Source of the DNA: Bacteroidota bacterium
Lineage (GTDB): Bacteria; Bacteroidota; Bacteroidia; M30B66
Length of the DNA stretch: 64,000 bases
Direction of reading: 5' to 3'
NCBI GenBank assembly: GCA_027483445.1
Contig: JAIXUS010000018.1
Coordinates: 248,001 to 312,000, forward strand
The translations under genes and the position numbers were made by a program. Positions 1 through 8,286 of this stretch are shown piece by piece (the first letter of the stretch is position 1; each line of letters starts with the position of its first letter). The notes below the pieces were generated by a model. It had not been told where the DNA came from and searched no databases. It worked only from the letters and a program-made list of their open reading frames with translations.

Positions 1-1737
1 ATCAATCAAACCACTACGCCAATGGGTGCTCGTATGCTGCGCCGTTGGCTGGCCATGCCTTTGAAAGATTTGCGACCGGTTGAAGAACGGTTAAAGGTGG
101 TAGAACTTTTTCTTTCTACGCCCGAAATGGCGCATGCCCTGTTGGAACAACTCAAGGCCATAGGTGATTTGGAGCGTGTGATTGCCAAAGTAGCCGTGCA
201 GCGCATCCAGCCACGCGAGCTGCATGCCTTGAGGCGAGCATTGGCCGCAATTGTTCCTGTGCAGCAAATTTGTAAGGCTTCCGAAAACCGCTTACTAAAC
301 ACATATGGCGAACAGCTGAATCCCTGTGTTTCTATTCGTGAGCGCATTGAGCGGGAAATTCAGGCCGACCCGCCGGCACAGCTGCACAAGGGTGATGTGA
401 TTGCGGCTGGTGTAGACGCAGAATTGGATGAACTCAGGGCCATTAAAACCCATGGCAAGGATTACCTCATTGAAATTCAGCAGCGCGAAGCCGAAAAGAC
501 TGGAATTACCTCGCTCAAAATTGGGTTCAACAACGTGTTTGGATACTATCTTGAGGTTACCAATGCCCATAAAGATAAGGTTCCCGTTGAGTGGATTCGA
601 AAGCAAACATTGGTAAATGCCGAGCGCTACATTACACCCGAAATCAAGGCCTTCGAGGAGAAAATTTTGGGTGCCGAAGAAAAAATTACAGCCATCGAGG
701 CAAGGCTGTATGCCGACCTTGTTGCGGCAATCGCTGAGTACATTCAACCCATACAGCACAATGCCCAGCTTTTGGCTCAACTCGACTGCTTACTTGGCTT
801 TGCCACACTGAGCGTGGAGCATAACTACTGCAGGCCTGTTGTGGATGAAAGTTTCGTTGTTGACATTCGGGATGGCCGTCACCCGGTGATTGAAAAGCAA
901 CTTAAAGTAGGCGAGCATTACGTAAGCAACAGCCTTGTTCTGGATCCGGCTTCGACACAAATCATGATGATTACCGGTCCAAACATGTCGGGTAAATCGG
1001 CCTTGCTTCGCCAAACGGCGCTCATTTGCATTTTGGCGCAAATTGGCAGCTATGTTCCGGCTTCTGCAGCGCGCATTGGTTTGGTTGATAAGATTTTCAC
1101 CCGTGTGGGAGCCTCCGATTCCATCTCCACGGGAGAGTCTACGTTCATGGTCGAAATGAACGAGACGGCCTCGATCATGAACAACCTCAGTGAACGCTCA
1201 TTGATTTTGTTGGATGAGATAGGCCGCGGCACATCTACGTACGACGGCTTATCGATTGCCTGGGCATTGGCTGAGTTTCTGCACGAACAGCCCATTCACC
1301 GCGCCCGCACACTGTTTGCGACGCACTATCACGAGCTGAACGACATGACGGAGCGTTTTCCACGCATTCGGAATTACCATGTGGCCGTTAAGGAGGTCAA
1401 CCAGAAGGTGCTATTTCTCCGCACGTTAAAAGAGGGAGGCACCAATCATAGTTTTGGTATACACGTGGCCCGCATGGCGGGGATGCCCATTCGCATTGTA
1501 GAAAGGGCCGGGGAGATTTTGAAGGGCCTCGAAAGGCTTCACCGTCAAAACCCCGCTGAGGCTGTTTCTGTGCCCGAGGAAGTGAAGAAAGGCATGCAAC
1601 TCAGCTTCTTTCAGCTCGATGACCCGGTGTTGGAACAAATTCGCGAGGAACTGGAGAAGGTTGATATCAACAACCTAACCCCGGTCGAAGCACTTCTTAA
1701 ATTGCAGGAAATCAAGCGGCTGACGGGTGGTAAGTAA
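1..1737 (+). CDS. mutS: DNA mismatch repair ATPase MutS, 5'-truncated by the window edge
   Basis: MutS recognises mispaired bases and recruits the repair machinery. The reading frame is open from base 1 (the first visible codons give a TPMG motif followed by RMLRRWL, typical of the connector/core), so the true start lies outside the window. About 578 residues remain of a protein usually near 860. Visible parts are the core/clamp helices, then the ATPase: Walker A GPNMSGKS near base 976, the Walker B/signature [14 protein letters not shown] near 1210, and ATHYHEL near 1320. The C-terminal helix-turn-helix ends in [10 protein letters not shown] tandem repeat and tRNA-Gly follow directly. Confidence 0.97.
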   Translation: MNQTTTPMGARMLRRWLAMPLKDLRPVEERLKVVELFLSTPEMAHALLEQLKAIGDLERVIAKVAVQRIQPRELHALRRALAAIVPVQQICKASENRLLNTYGEQLNPCVSIRERIEREIQADPPAQLHKGDVIAAGVDAELDELRAIKTHGKDYLIEIQQREAEKTGITSLKIGFNNVFGYYLEVTNAHKDKVPVEWIRKQTLVNAERYITPEIKAFEEKILGAEEKITAIEARLYADLVAAIAEYIQPIQHNAQLLAQLDCLLGFATLSVEHNYCRPVVDESFVVDIRDGRHPVIEKQLKVGEHYVSNSLVLDPASTQIMMITGPNMSGKSALLRQTALICILAQIGSYVPASAARIGLVDKIFTRVGASDSISTGESTFMVEMNETASIMNNLSERSLILLDEIGRGTSTYDGLSIAWALAEFLHEQPIHRARTLFATHYHELNDMTERFPRIRNYHVAVKEVNQKVLFLRTLKEGGTNHSFGIHVARMAGMPIRIVERAGEILKGLERLHRQNPAEAVSVPEEVKKGMQLSFFQLDDPVLEQIREELEKVDINNLTPVEALLKLQEIKRLTGGK

Positions 1738-1763
1738 TTTTTTTGGAGAATTTTTTTGGAGAA
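1738..1763. repeat. perfect 13-bp tandem duplication after mutS
   Basis: The unit TTTTTTTGGAGAA occurs twice back to back, at 1738-1750 and 1751-1763, starting on the base after the mutS stop. The second copy supplies the TTTG that serves as the -33 element of the tRNA-Gly promoter. Confidence 0.9.
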
Positions 1764-1784
1764 ATCGATTTTGTTTTACTTTTG
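1755..1784 (+). promoter_or_regulatory. Bacteroidota-type promoter of tRNA-Gly
   Basis: TTTG at 1755-1758 is followed after 18 bases by TACTTTTG at 1777-1784, an exact TAnnTTTG. Transcription should start around 1790, just before the tRNA 5' end at 1795. One of the clearest promoters in the window. Confidence 0.8.
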
Positions 1785-1794
1785 CCAACCCAAT

Positions 1795-1870
<76 letters not shown>

Positions 1871-1874
1871 AAAG

Positions 1875-1907
1875 AAAGCCACCTCAGTCGGGTGGCTTTT
1901 TGTTTTT
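1875..1907 (+). terminator. rho-independent terminator after tRNA-Gly
   Basis: AAAGCCACC (1875-1883) and GGTGGCTTT (1891-1899) form a 9-bp stem with a 7-base loop, followed by a T-rich tail. It lies between convergent units and may also stop transcription of the minus-strand gene ending at 1924. Confidence 0.85.
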
Positions 1908-1923
1908 ACCGCATAAGGTAGTT

Positions 1924-2622
1924 TTAAAACCACCGATAGAGCTGCAATCCGATATTGGTTTGCTTTACTTCAGCGATCCCTAATTCAGGATACTTGAGCA
2001 GTCGTTGGTAGAATACTGCCATTCCCCAGTGTTTGAACGTATTTTTAGGTTCTACAGAAATTCTGAGTTCCCCGTTCCACCAGAGGTCCCAATCCTGGGG
2101 GAATTCATCGCTGTTTTTAAATGTTTGAGGTTCGGGGTTGAAGGTTTGGCTCGATCGAGTTTTGTTTTCGATTAAGGTGAGTACAGAGGGCACAATACCC
2201 GCGGCTGGTCTTATGTTTATTTTGCCTGCTGGTATGAGGTAGCCCATACCCAGTGCAAGTTGTGCGTAGTGAAATGCGGAACGCGAAATTTCAATCACAT
2301 AGTTTTTCGGGGCCGTGCTGCTCACCGGGAATAATTCGTAAACGCGAACTTCTCGTTTGCCAGCTTTATCCATCCATTCCAATCCAGAGTAAAGAAAAAG
2401 CTTTTTGTAAGCATACCATTCCACCCCCAGCCGGGCATGCAGCCTGATTGTTGCTTCATCTTTGTAAAACAGCAATCCTTGAGCGCCGATTGAAAACTCG
2501 TTTCGTTGTATCCCGACGCCGGTTAAAAACCGGAGCTTTTTCTGACTAGCTGTTTGTTCGTCCTGCGCAGAAAGCGATAAGCCTACAAGCATGAAAAGGC
2601 AAACTGTTTTAATCGATTTCAT
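1924..2622 (-). CDS. putative outer-membrane beta-barrel protein
   Basis: Family not recognised. About 232 residues with an N-terminal signal peptide (MKSIKTVCLFMLVGLSLSAQ). The rest has alternating aromatic and polar residues, with strand-like stretches ending in IGLQLYRWF, as in small Bacteroidota barrels. I chose the ATG at 2622 because it overlaps the upstream lipoprotein stop as ATGA and places the signal peptide at the N-terminus; a longer reading would add 21 unlikely charged residues. The 4-base overlap says the two proteins are translationally coupled and probably act together in the envelope. Substrate and function are unknown. Confidence 0.7.
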   Translation of the reverse strand: MKSIKTVCLFMLVGLSLSAQDEQTASQKKLRFLTGVGIQRNEFSIGAQGLLFYKDEATIRLHARLGVEWYAYKKLFLYSGLEWMDKAGKREVRVYELFPVSSTAPKNYVIEISRSAFHYAQLALGMGYLIPAGKINIRPAAGIVPSVLTLIENKTRSSQTFNPEPQTFKNSDEFPQDWDLWWNGELRISVEPKNTFKHWGMAVFYQRLLKYPELGIAEVKQTNIGLQLYRWF

Positions 2623-3251
2623 TCCTTCTTCTTTTTTTGCGTTCGCATGATTGTATAAAGCTTCTTCTGTTCTTCTTCGGGCCACCAGGATTGAAGGTCG
2701 AGGTTCACTTTAATCACCTTCACTTTGGCTTTTTGGTTGGCTTTGGCCTGGTCTTCCCAAATTTTCACATGGTCTTTATTGAGTTTACCGGTCCACACGG
2801 TTTGGTAAATCAATACGTAAAAGTCCGACGGCTCGGGGAGGCTTGCTTTTTGGCCATCGAGCGTGTAAAAACGACTAAACAAAGCCTGCATTGTTAGGGT
2901 ATCGGGCATTGTGTAGCTCGCTCCCTTTTGCAGATTGGGAATAAACTGAAACAAGCCTGCATTGCACGAAGTATCGGTTTGCCGGTACTCGATATACTTT
3001 CCTTCGTGGTTAAAAATCGAGGCGTCGGGCAAACCCTGATTGCGCATGGTGCTTAAGAATTGGTCGCTCCCTAAGCAAACAACGTTGTTTTCGTCTAAAC
3101 CCCATTTGCGATTCGATTTTCCAATGGATTCCTTGCTTTCGATGTCGGGCTTTTTTATTCCATAAAGTGTCTTCAACAGCGGCGTGCAAGCACCCAACTG
3201 GAGCATCAGCAGCGACAGTAGGCCTAAACGCATGGCTAAAATGGGTTTCAT
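2619..3251 (-). CDS. putative lipoprotein of unknown function
   Basis: A 210-residue protein with a type II signal peptide: hydrophobic stretch then lipobox LGAC with the lipidated Cys at residue 22. Downstream are no motifs I recognise; the C-terminus is very basic (QKKKKE). The region around residues 145-165 (FYVLIYQTVWTGKLNKDH) resembles a small redox or thioredoxin-like strand pattern, but I see no CxxC. It overlaps the following barrel gene by four bases, so the pair is probably an outer-membrane lipoprotein plus a partner barrel. Function unknown. Confidence 0.7.
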   Translation of the reverse strand: MKPILAMRLGLLSLLMLQLGACTPLLKTLYGIKKPDIESKESIGKSNRKWGLDENNVVCLGSDQFLSTMRNQGLPDASIFNHEGKYIEYRQTDTSCNAGLFQFIPNLQKGASYTMPDTLTMQALFSRFYTLDGQKASLPEPSDFYVLIYQTVWTGKLNKDHVKIWEDQAKANQKAKVKVIKVNLDLQSWWPEEEQKKLYTIMRTQKKKKE

Positions 3252-3364
3252 CAGGGAAAGGTAAGGAATTCTCTACACGACCCACGAATTAACCTGCAAA
3301 GTCGCTCGGAGAGCAGTGCAAATCCATACGATTCCCTCGATGCCTTGAAGGCCCACGCATCAGG

Positions 3365-4381
3365 TCATCCCGCGAAAGCGATACCCGTATGGCGCGCTTG
3401 AAGGGCATGGTGAATTTCGCCCAAAACCGCAGGATCTTCAATGTTTACGGGCACTTGGTACGACTCATCATCGGCGATGTTGCGCAATATGCGACGGAGA
3501 ATTTTGCCGCTTCTGGTTTTTGGAAGCCTTTTAACCACCAGCACATGCTTGAAAAAGGCCACCGCACCAATACAGTCTCTTACCAATTGTATCAGGGCTT
3601 CCTCAACGTGGCGCTCAAGCCCGATTCGGCCATCTTTCATTACTACCAGGCACAAAGGAATTTGTCCTCTCAAAGGGTCGGCCATACCAACAACAACGAA
3701 CCGTATACCATATAGCTATGACCAACCACCCAACCAATGTCGCTGGCGGCCCCAAATACAGCTTCGGGCTTGGTTCCATAGATGGTGTTCATGCTCTAAT
3801 GCAGGGCCACCGCATAATCGCCGGTGTTTCGCTGAATTCCTTTTGGTTTCCCGGTTGTTCCGCTCGTGTAAAGTATGTACAGAGGGTGATTAGCGGGCAA
3901 AGCCCTGATGGCTTCAGCCTGCGCCTTTTCGATACAGGTTTCTGCTTTGAAATCGCGCCCTTTTTGATAGTCAACCTCGAGTCCCAACTCAGGGCATTCG
4001 AATACCCAAACGGCTTCGGGCGGAAACAAACTTTGTCGAATGGCTTGATCAACCATAGGTTTGTAGGCGATTTTTTTTTCACTTCCACGCCGACGCTGGC
4101 GGTAATTAACAGCTTTGGCCGGCAGTTGTTGATGCGTGTGCTGAGCTCTTCATCGCTGAAGCCCCCGAAAACAACGGAGTGTATGGCGCCAATTCTTACG
4201 CAGTCGAGCATACAGGCCAGGGCGTCGGGAGTCAGTGGCATGTAAATGATTACCCGATCGCCAGTTTCAAGGCCCTGGTCGACCAAGGCTCCGGAAATCT
4301 GGGCTACTCTTCTTCTGAGGTCTTCGTAGGTATAATGCTCTTTTTTCCGGTTACCGGCGAGTTGTAATACAGGGCAACTTG
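3365..4381 (-). pseudogene. prpE: degenerate propionyl-CoA synthetase (PrpE/AcsA family)
   Basis: Pieces of one acyl-CoA synthetase lie in order on the minus strand but in several frames. The N-terminal part reads QVALYYNSPVTGKK near 4381, frame-shifts at an A6 run (4341-4346 on the plus strand), continues through YTYEDLRRRV and IGAIHSVVFGGFS, then shifts again at a 9-base A run (4071-4079). The AMP-binding motif YTSGTTGKPKG and GDYAVAL follow, then an in-frame TAG at 3796-3798, then SDIGWVVGHSY. Near 3690 the sequence jumps in another frame to the C-terminal domain (VVGMADPLRGQIP, LPKTRSGKILRR with the acetylatable Lys), so roughly 250 residues are missing. About 65 N-terminal residues are also absent. 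GIQRNTGDYAVAL favours PrpE over Acs. Not functional. Confidence 0.93.
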
Positions 4382-4529
4382 TTTTCAGCTTCCTTTGCCA
4401 TCGCTGATAATTTGGATGCTCAGGTTAACTCGATTCTCAACAGAAGTCCCGTTTCCAATGCATTATTGCCGGTCATCACTAATCTGATTTACGATAAACT
4501 TTTAAAGCCCCAATGTTCCAAAAAGCAGA

Positions 4530-4553
4530 AAAGGCCTCTGGTGTGAGGCCTTT
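4530..4553 (-). terminator. terminator downstream of tRNA-Leu
   Basis: AAAGGCCTC (4530-4538) and GAGGCCTTT (4545-4553) form a perfect 9-bp stem with a 6-base loop. Read on the minus strand it follows the tRNA and is trailed by TTTTCTGCTTTTT. The rest of the 335 bases between the pseudogene and the next gene (4382-4716) holds only this hairpin, the tRNA and its -7 element. Confidence 0.8.
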
Positions 4554-4568
4554 AATCGATTTTTGTTG

Positions 4569-4653
4569 TACCCGGGACGGGAATCGAACCCGTACAGCCG
4601 CAATGGCCACAGGATTTTAAGTCCTGCGTGTCTACCAGTTCCACCACCCGGGC
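4569..4653 (-). tRNA. tRNA-Leu (anticodon TAA)
   Basis: On the minus strand the acceptor GCCCGGG (4653-4647) pairs with CCCGGGT (4576-4570), closing with a G-T pair. The anticodon stem CAGGA/TCCTG carries loop CTTAAAA with anticodon TAA. A long variable arm (TGGCCATTGCGGC) marks a class II tRNA, and the T-arm has GGTTCGATTCC. The discriminator is A at 4569. CCA is not encoded, unlike the tRNA-Gly in this window. Confidence 0.95.
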
Positions 4654-4663
4654 AAAACCGCTG

Positions 4664-4671
4664 CAAATGTA
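4664..4671 (-). promoter_or_regulatory. -7 element of the tRNA-Leu promoter
   Basis: The minus strand reads TACATTTG, an exact TAnnTTTG, ten bases before the tRNA 5' end. No TTTG is seen at the -33 distance. Confidence 0.6.
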
Positions 4672-4716
4672 AAAAAAGCCGCTTAACTCTGATGGCTCTG
4701 CGGTAAAACCCAAAAA

Positions 4717-5448
4717 TTATTTGATTTTTAGTTCCATGGCGCGCTGTAACGACTGCTCAAGCTCTTCGTAGGGTGCATAGCCATTGCTGAGTGCAATCAG
4801 TGTATCGCCTCGATCGAGGATTACCGCCGGAAAACCCCGAACACCCCACGACTGAACCATGTCGAACTCTGCATCAACAGCTGCCTGAGCCCCATTCATA
4901 GCCTGAATGAATTCCTCTTCAGGAAGTGCGAAATGCTTGGCCGCATCTCTGTAAACTGATTCTTCGCTGAGGTCGCGCACTTCATTAAACAACTGGTTTT
5001 GCAGCCACGACGCAAAGGCAACGCTCTGCTCAGGTTTGTATTTTCTGAAGGCCAGCAATGCTCTTGCAGGAATGTTCGAGTCGTTCTTTCGATTGGGATT
5101 GTCCAACGCCTCAAGGTAAGCCTTAGAAACCTTCACTCCTGTGTAAGCTTCCAGTTGAGGTACTGCTTTTCGGATATAGGCCGCCGTGGCTTTGTCCATC
5201 GGACCAATCCGCTCTCCGGTAATCAGTCCACCGCTTAGCACCAGAAACGAAAATTTCTCCTTGTTTTCCTGGTGGAATCGGTTCATCACCGGACTAAACC
5301 CATAACACCAGCCGCAGTAAGCGTCGTATATATAGATGAGTGTAGGTTTTGTTGCAGAGCTAGTTGTGTTTTGCATGGATGAAGAAGTGAAGGCGAGTAA
5401 GAAGAGACTGAGCATCCCGAAAGTGAACAGGATAAGTTTCGTTTTCAT
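4717..5448 (-). CDS. secreted DsbA-family thiol oxidoreductase-like protein
   Basis: 243 residues. An N-terminal signal sequence (hydrophobic residues 4-20) exports it. The thioredoxin-fold start IYIYDAYCGWCYGFSP carries a CxxC pair at Cys45 and Cys48, followed by a helical insertion (residues 75-180) and the cis-Pro strand with GVRGFPAVILD near residue 205, the arrangement of DsbA/FrnE-like proteins. It probably makes or breaks disulfides, or handles a small thiol substrate, in the periplasm; the exact partner cannot be told. It stands alone between tRNA-Leu and an outer-membrane protein gene. Confidence 0.85.
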   Translation of the reverse strand: MKTKLILFTFGMLSLFLLAFTSSSMQNTTSSATKPTLIYIYDAYCGWCYGFSPVMNRFHQENKEKFSFLVLSGGLITGERIGPMDKATAAYIRKAVPQLEAYTGVKVSKAYLEALDNPNRKNDSNIPARALLAFRKYKPEQSVAFASWLQNQLFNEVRDLSEESVYRDAAKHFALPEEEFIQAMNGAQAAVDAEFDMVQSWGVRGFPAVILDRGDTLIALSNGYAPYEELEQSLQRAMELKIK

Positions 5449-5470
5449 GATGGCCTAACAGTAGGGCTGT

Positions 5471-6223
5471 TTATTTGTTTTGTGGGCTAACCTTTCTTCC
5501 GGCCTTGGCCTTGTTCGAACGGGCTTTTTTCTTCTCAGGGTCTTCGTGAAAGAAGTACCTGAAATCGATGGTAAGGTACGTTCCACTCAGGGTGGTGTTT
5601 ACTGTATTCACCACATCATTGTTTTGGATGTAATCGGCCACAACATCATAAATCGGGAAAAATGGGCGGTTTAAAGAAGCTCCCAAGTAATAGAATCCGC
5701 TTTTGGCACTGCGGTGCTCAAACCCGATGTTGGCAATCAGACTTGGGTTAAATACAAGGCGTCTTCCGCCGATGGCATACAATACATCATTGGCAGTTTG
5801 AACATCCGAAGGAAACATATTGATACATATTCCGGCTGAAACATTCATATAGATTGTTTTTGATAGCCTTACAAACACCAGTTGGCTAAATGGAATTTCA
5901 TAACCAATTACTCTCATCCGCGCTTGCCGCGAAACACCAGCATGCGTGCTGTTGATATAAACGTTGCGGCGTATGAAGTTTAGTCCGAACTCAAGCGATA
6001 AGTTTTTTGTGTAACCCTTTCGAATAACCATTCCGCCAGCAAAGCCGGTTGGTTGCTTAATGGTGTAAGCGAAACTGCTATCGTTGACGCTAACCGGTCC
6101 AGTACCAAACAAGCTCGCGCTGAATATCGGTTTAAGCTGAAAGCCAACGGTGGTAACTCTTTCCTGAGCTTTAACTGAGAAATATCCACACATCAAGGCG
6201 CAAAGAAGCAGTCTCCTAATCAT
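5471..6223 (-). CDS. putative outer-membrane beta-barrel protein
   Basis: 250 residues with a signal peptide (MIRRLLLCALMCGYFSVKAQ). The body shows strand-like alternation (YLGASLNRPFFPIY, LTIDFRYFF), giving an eight- to ten-stranded barrel look, and ends with a basic tail (KKKARSNKAKAGRK) that is presumably periplasmic. It begins inside the last eight bases of waaA, so the two are cotranscribed and perhaps both serve the outer membrane. I do not recognise a named family. Confidence 0.65.
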   Translation of the reverse strand: MIRRLLLCALMCGYFSVKAQERVTTVGFQLKPIFSASLFGTGPVSVNDSSFAYTIKQPTGFAGGMVIRKGYTKNLSLEFGLNFIRRNVYINSTHAGVSRQARMRVIGYEIPFSQLVFVRLSKTIYMNVSAGICINMFPSDVQTANDVLYAIGGRRLVFNPSLIANIGFEHRSAKSGFYYLGASLNRPFFPIYDVVADYIQNNDVVNTVNTTLSGTYLTIDFRYFFHEDPEKKKARSNKAKAGRKVSPQNK

Positions 6224-7442
6224 GGTTAAGCAAGTTTAGGATTTCAGGGACAATCTTCCCACTTGCCCCTTTTTTGGCTTCAATAAATGCGTCTGCATTT
6301 TTTCCTGCCTGAAGTTGACGCTGATTACCGGTATCGGCAATGATTTGGAGCAGTTGAGCCCTTTCGGAAACAGAAAATCCTCCGCCAGCAGCGATAAGGC
6401 TACTTGCCTCAGGGAATTTGTCGTGTTTAGGTCCAAAATACACCGGAATCCCAAACGCTGCCGGCTCAAGTATGTTGTGCAATCCGGTACGAAAAGCCCC
6501 TCCAACCCAGGCTGCATCGGCCATCCCATAAATGCGCATCAGCATGCCGATGTTGTCGATAATGAGCACCGAGGAGAAGCCGCCCGGTTCCAATTTAAGT
6601 TTTGAATAGCGTAGGGTAGAGGACTTGGTGCTTTGCTCAATGCTCCTTAAATGCCCTTCGTTGATTTCGTGCGGTGCAATAATAAGCGCATGCTCACTGT
6701 CCCATGGAAACAGCAAGAGCTCATCTTCGAGCCAGGTGCTACCGGCAACCCAGCATTTTCGGTTGCCAATCCATCGTTGTATTTCGGGGATGGCTTCACG
6801 GTGAGTTGCATTTTCGGCGGTTCTGTCGTAACGAGGGTCTCCACTCAACACGCCATGAGTAATGCCGATGGTTTTCAACAACGATAAATCGTCGGGTTCC
6901 TGAACGTGTATTCCATCGAATTTGCGAAGAATATTTCTGGCCCAGCCGCCCCAGGTTTTGAAGAACAATTGCTTGGTATGGAACCGGCCTGCGATGAGCA
7001 AAATGGGTATGCGCTTTTCCTGAAGGCCTTGGAGGAAATTAAACCAATACTCATATTTAACCAAAACCAACAAATCGGGCTGAACAATCGAAAGGAAGCG
7101 CTGGACGTTTTCGGGGGTGTCGGCCGGCAAATAAACAATGTGGTTAGCCAGCGTGTAATTTTTTCGAATTTCAAAACCTGAAGGCGAAAAAAAACTGAGC
7201 AGAATGCATAAAGCCGGCTGCTCCTTTTTCAATTGTTCGATTACCGTGCGGGCTTGCTCGAATTCACCCAGTGATGCACAATGAAACCACACCAGTTTTT
7301 GCCCGGGCTGCTTTTGAATCGAGAGCTTTTTAGACCAATCCTTACGGCCATCAACCCAGAGCCTTGCCTTGGGCTTAAAAAATGCCGCGAGGTGGATACC
7401 CAACACGTACAGCCGAATGGCAAAAGTGTAGAGGTGTTTCAC
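6216..7442 (-). CDS. waaA: 3-deoxy-D-manno-octulosonic acid transferase
   Basis: WaaA moves Kdo from CMP-Kdo onto lipid A precursor at the cytoplasmic face of the inner membrane. 408 residues, close to the usual length. The N-terminal hydrophobic helix is followed by VWFHCASLGEFEQ, where Glu60 aligns with the catalytic base. Later motifs are KYEYWFNFL, SGDPRYDR near residue 200, WVAGSTWLEDE, IIAPHE and the C-terminal GGAFRTGLHNILEPA with the CMP-binding loop. It overlaps the downstream barrel gene by eight bases and lies six bases after the upstream one, forming a three-gene envelope unit. Confidence 0.95.
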   Translation of the reverse strand: MKHLYTFAIRLYVLGIHLAAFFKPKARLWVDGRKDWSKKLSIQKQPGQKLVWFHCASLGEFEQARTVIEQLKKEQPALCILLSFFSPSGFEIRKNYTLANHIVYLPADTPENVQRFLSIVQPDLLVLVKYEYWFNFLQGLQEKRIPILLIAGRFHTKQLFFKTWGGWARNILRKFDGIHVQEPDDLSLLKTIGITHGVLSGDPRYDRTAENATHREAIPEIQRWIGNRKCWVAGSTWLEDELLLFPWDSEHALIIAPHEINEGHLRSIEQSTKSSTLRYSKLKLEPGGFSSVLIIDNIGMLMRIYGMADAAWVGGAFRTGLHNILEPAAFGIPVYFGPKHDKFPEASSLIAAGGGFSVSERAQLLQIIADTGNQRQLQAGKNADAFIEAKKGASGKIVPEILNLLNHD

Positions 7443-7448
7443 AACCGT

Positions 7449-8201
7449 TTAGTAATAGTAAAATTCGGGAGGTACCCTTTCGTAGAGCGGAACAATCCAA
7501 CCGGCGCGAATCCATAGCGCCCCATCGGTTCGTGTAAGGTTGTCGGGGCCTTCCAGGTCGAAATTCCACGATCGACGGTTTTGGGTAAAGGCCAATGAGT
7601 AATCGAGCGCAAAGAAGAAGTTCAGGAGTCGGTTGTTCGAAAGATGCACGTAGGCCACCGAAGGGTTGAGTGAGAGTCCGTTACTGAGTCGGTCGTAGCC
7701 CTTTTGGTAACCGTCTGCGATGGGTGGAATATCGGCATTGCGTTCAAAGTCGAACCGGATGCGGTGTTGTAAAAGTCCGGCACCCATCGTAAGCAACAAG
7801 CCGGAGTTTTTATTCGGTTTCCCAAGTGGAATGAGCTTTCCGAAGCGGGCGCTCCATTGCATTCCTCTCATTTGCAGGCGGATGTCATACAAAGTGCCAT
7901 CGGCTCCAATCAAAAAGTTGTCGCCAACACTCACCGCTTTTAACACGGAGTCTTCTTTTACCAAGGAGCCAAACAAGAATGTACCATCGACGCCCCAAAC
8001 CCAGTTTTTCTTTGTTTTCCAGAGGAAAGAGGCACCGGCAACCCCAAATTCTCCAAAGCGTTTGTTAAGGTCTTGCAACGGCAATCCAACCCCTGCAAAT
8101 GGAATAACCATAGGCACCTTTAGCAAAGAATCTCTCACATTTACCTGAGCCATGCACAGGGAGGCGAGAAGGATTGAAATTAAGGTAATGCGAAACTTCA
8201 T
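7449..8201 (-). CDS. putative outer-membrane beta-barrel protein
   Basis: 250 residues with signal peptide MKFRITLISILLASLCMAQ. The remainder has glycine- and aromatic-rich strands (GVAGASFLWKTKKNWVWGV, LWIRAGWIVPLY) and a C-terminal triple Tyr after a Phe, as in Bacteroidota porin-like barrels. The ATG at 8201 is preferred over an upstream start at 8234 because the -7 promoter element sits at 8208-8215, so the longer form would not be transcribed, and because the signal peptide begins here. First gene of the unit with waaA. Function unknown. Confidence 0.7.
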   Translation of the reverse strand: MKFRITLISILLASLCMAQVNVRDSLLKVPMVIPFAGVGLPLQDLNKRFGEFGVAGASFLWKTKKNWVWGVDGTFLFGSLVKEDSVLKAVSVGDNFLIGADGTLYDIRLQMRGMQWSARFGKLIPLGKPNKNSGLLLTMGAGLLQHRIRFDFERNADIPPIADGYQKGYDRLSNGLSLNPSVAYVHLSNNRLLNFFFALDYSLAFTQNRRSWNFDLEGPDNLTRTDGALWIRAGWIVPLYERVPPEFYYY

Positions 8202-8207
8202 GCGCTG

Positions 8208-8235
8208 CAAAGATAGAGAAAGCAACCGCGGCAAA
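8208..8235 (-). promoter_or_regulatory. promoter of the barrel-waaA unit
   Basis: Minus strand: TTTG (8235-8232), 16 bases, then TATCTTTG (8215-8208). Six bases separate the -7 element from the ATG at 8201, so the message is leaderless or nearly so. It decides the start of that gene. Confidence 0.6.
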
Positions 8236-8286
8236 ACACCGGGTATCCATCCTCAAAATATGTATATTCGCGCCAATTTTTTTGGT

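Noticed and set aside
4071-4079. Idea that the prpE gene is intact and only mis-sequenced
   Set aside because: The homopolymer shifts could be errors, but the TAG, the missing N-terminus and the large internal deletion cannot.
3718-4245. 175-codon plus-strand frame over the prpE remnant
   Set aside because: Antisense shadow of the pseudogene; no homology or start signal, while the minus strand has clear PrpE motifs.
8152-8286. Longer N-terminus for the DegT aminotransferase
   Set aside because: The extra 45 residues overlap the divergent barrel gene and its promoter and are unlike the family; ATG 8287 starts the conserved region.
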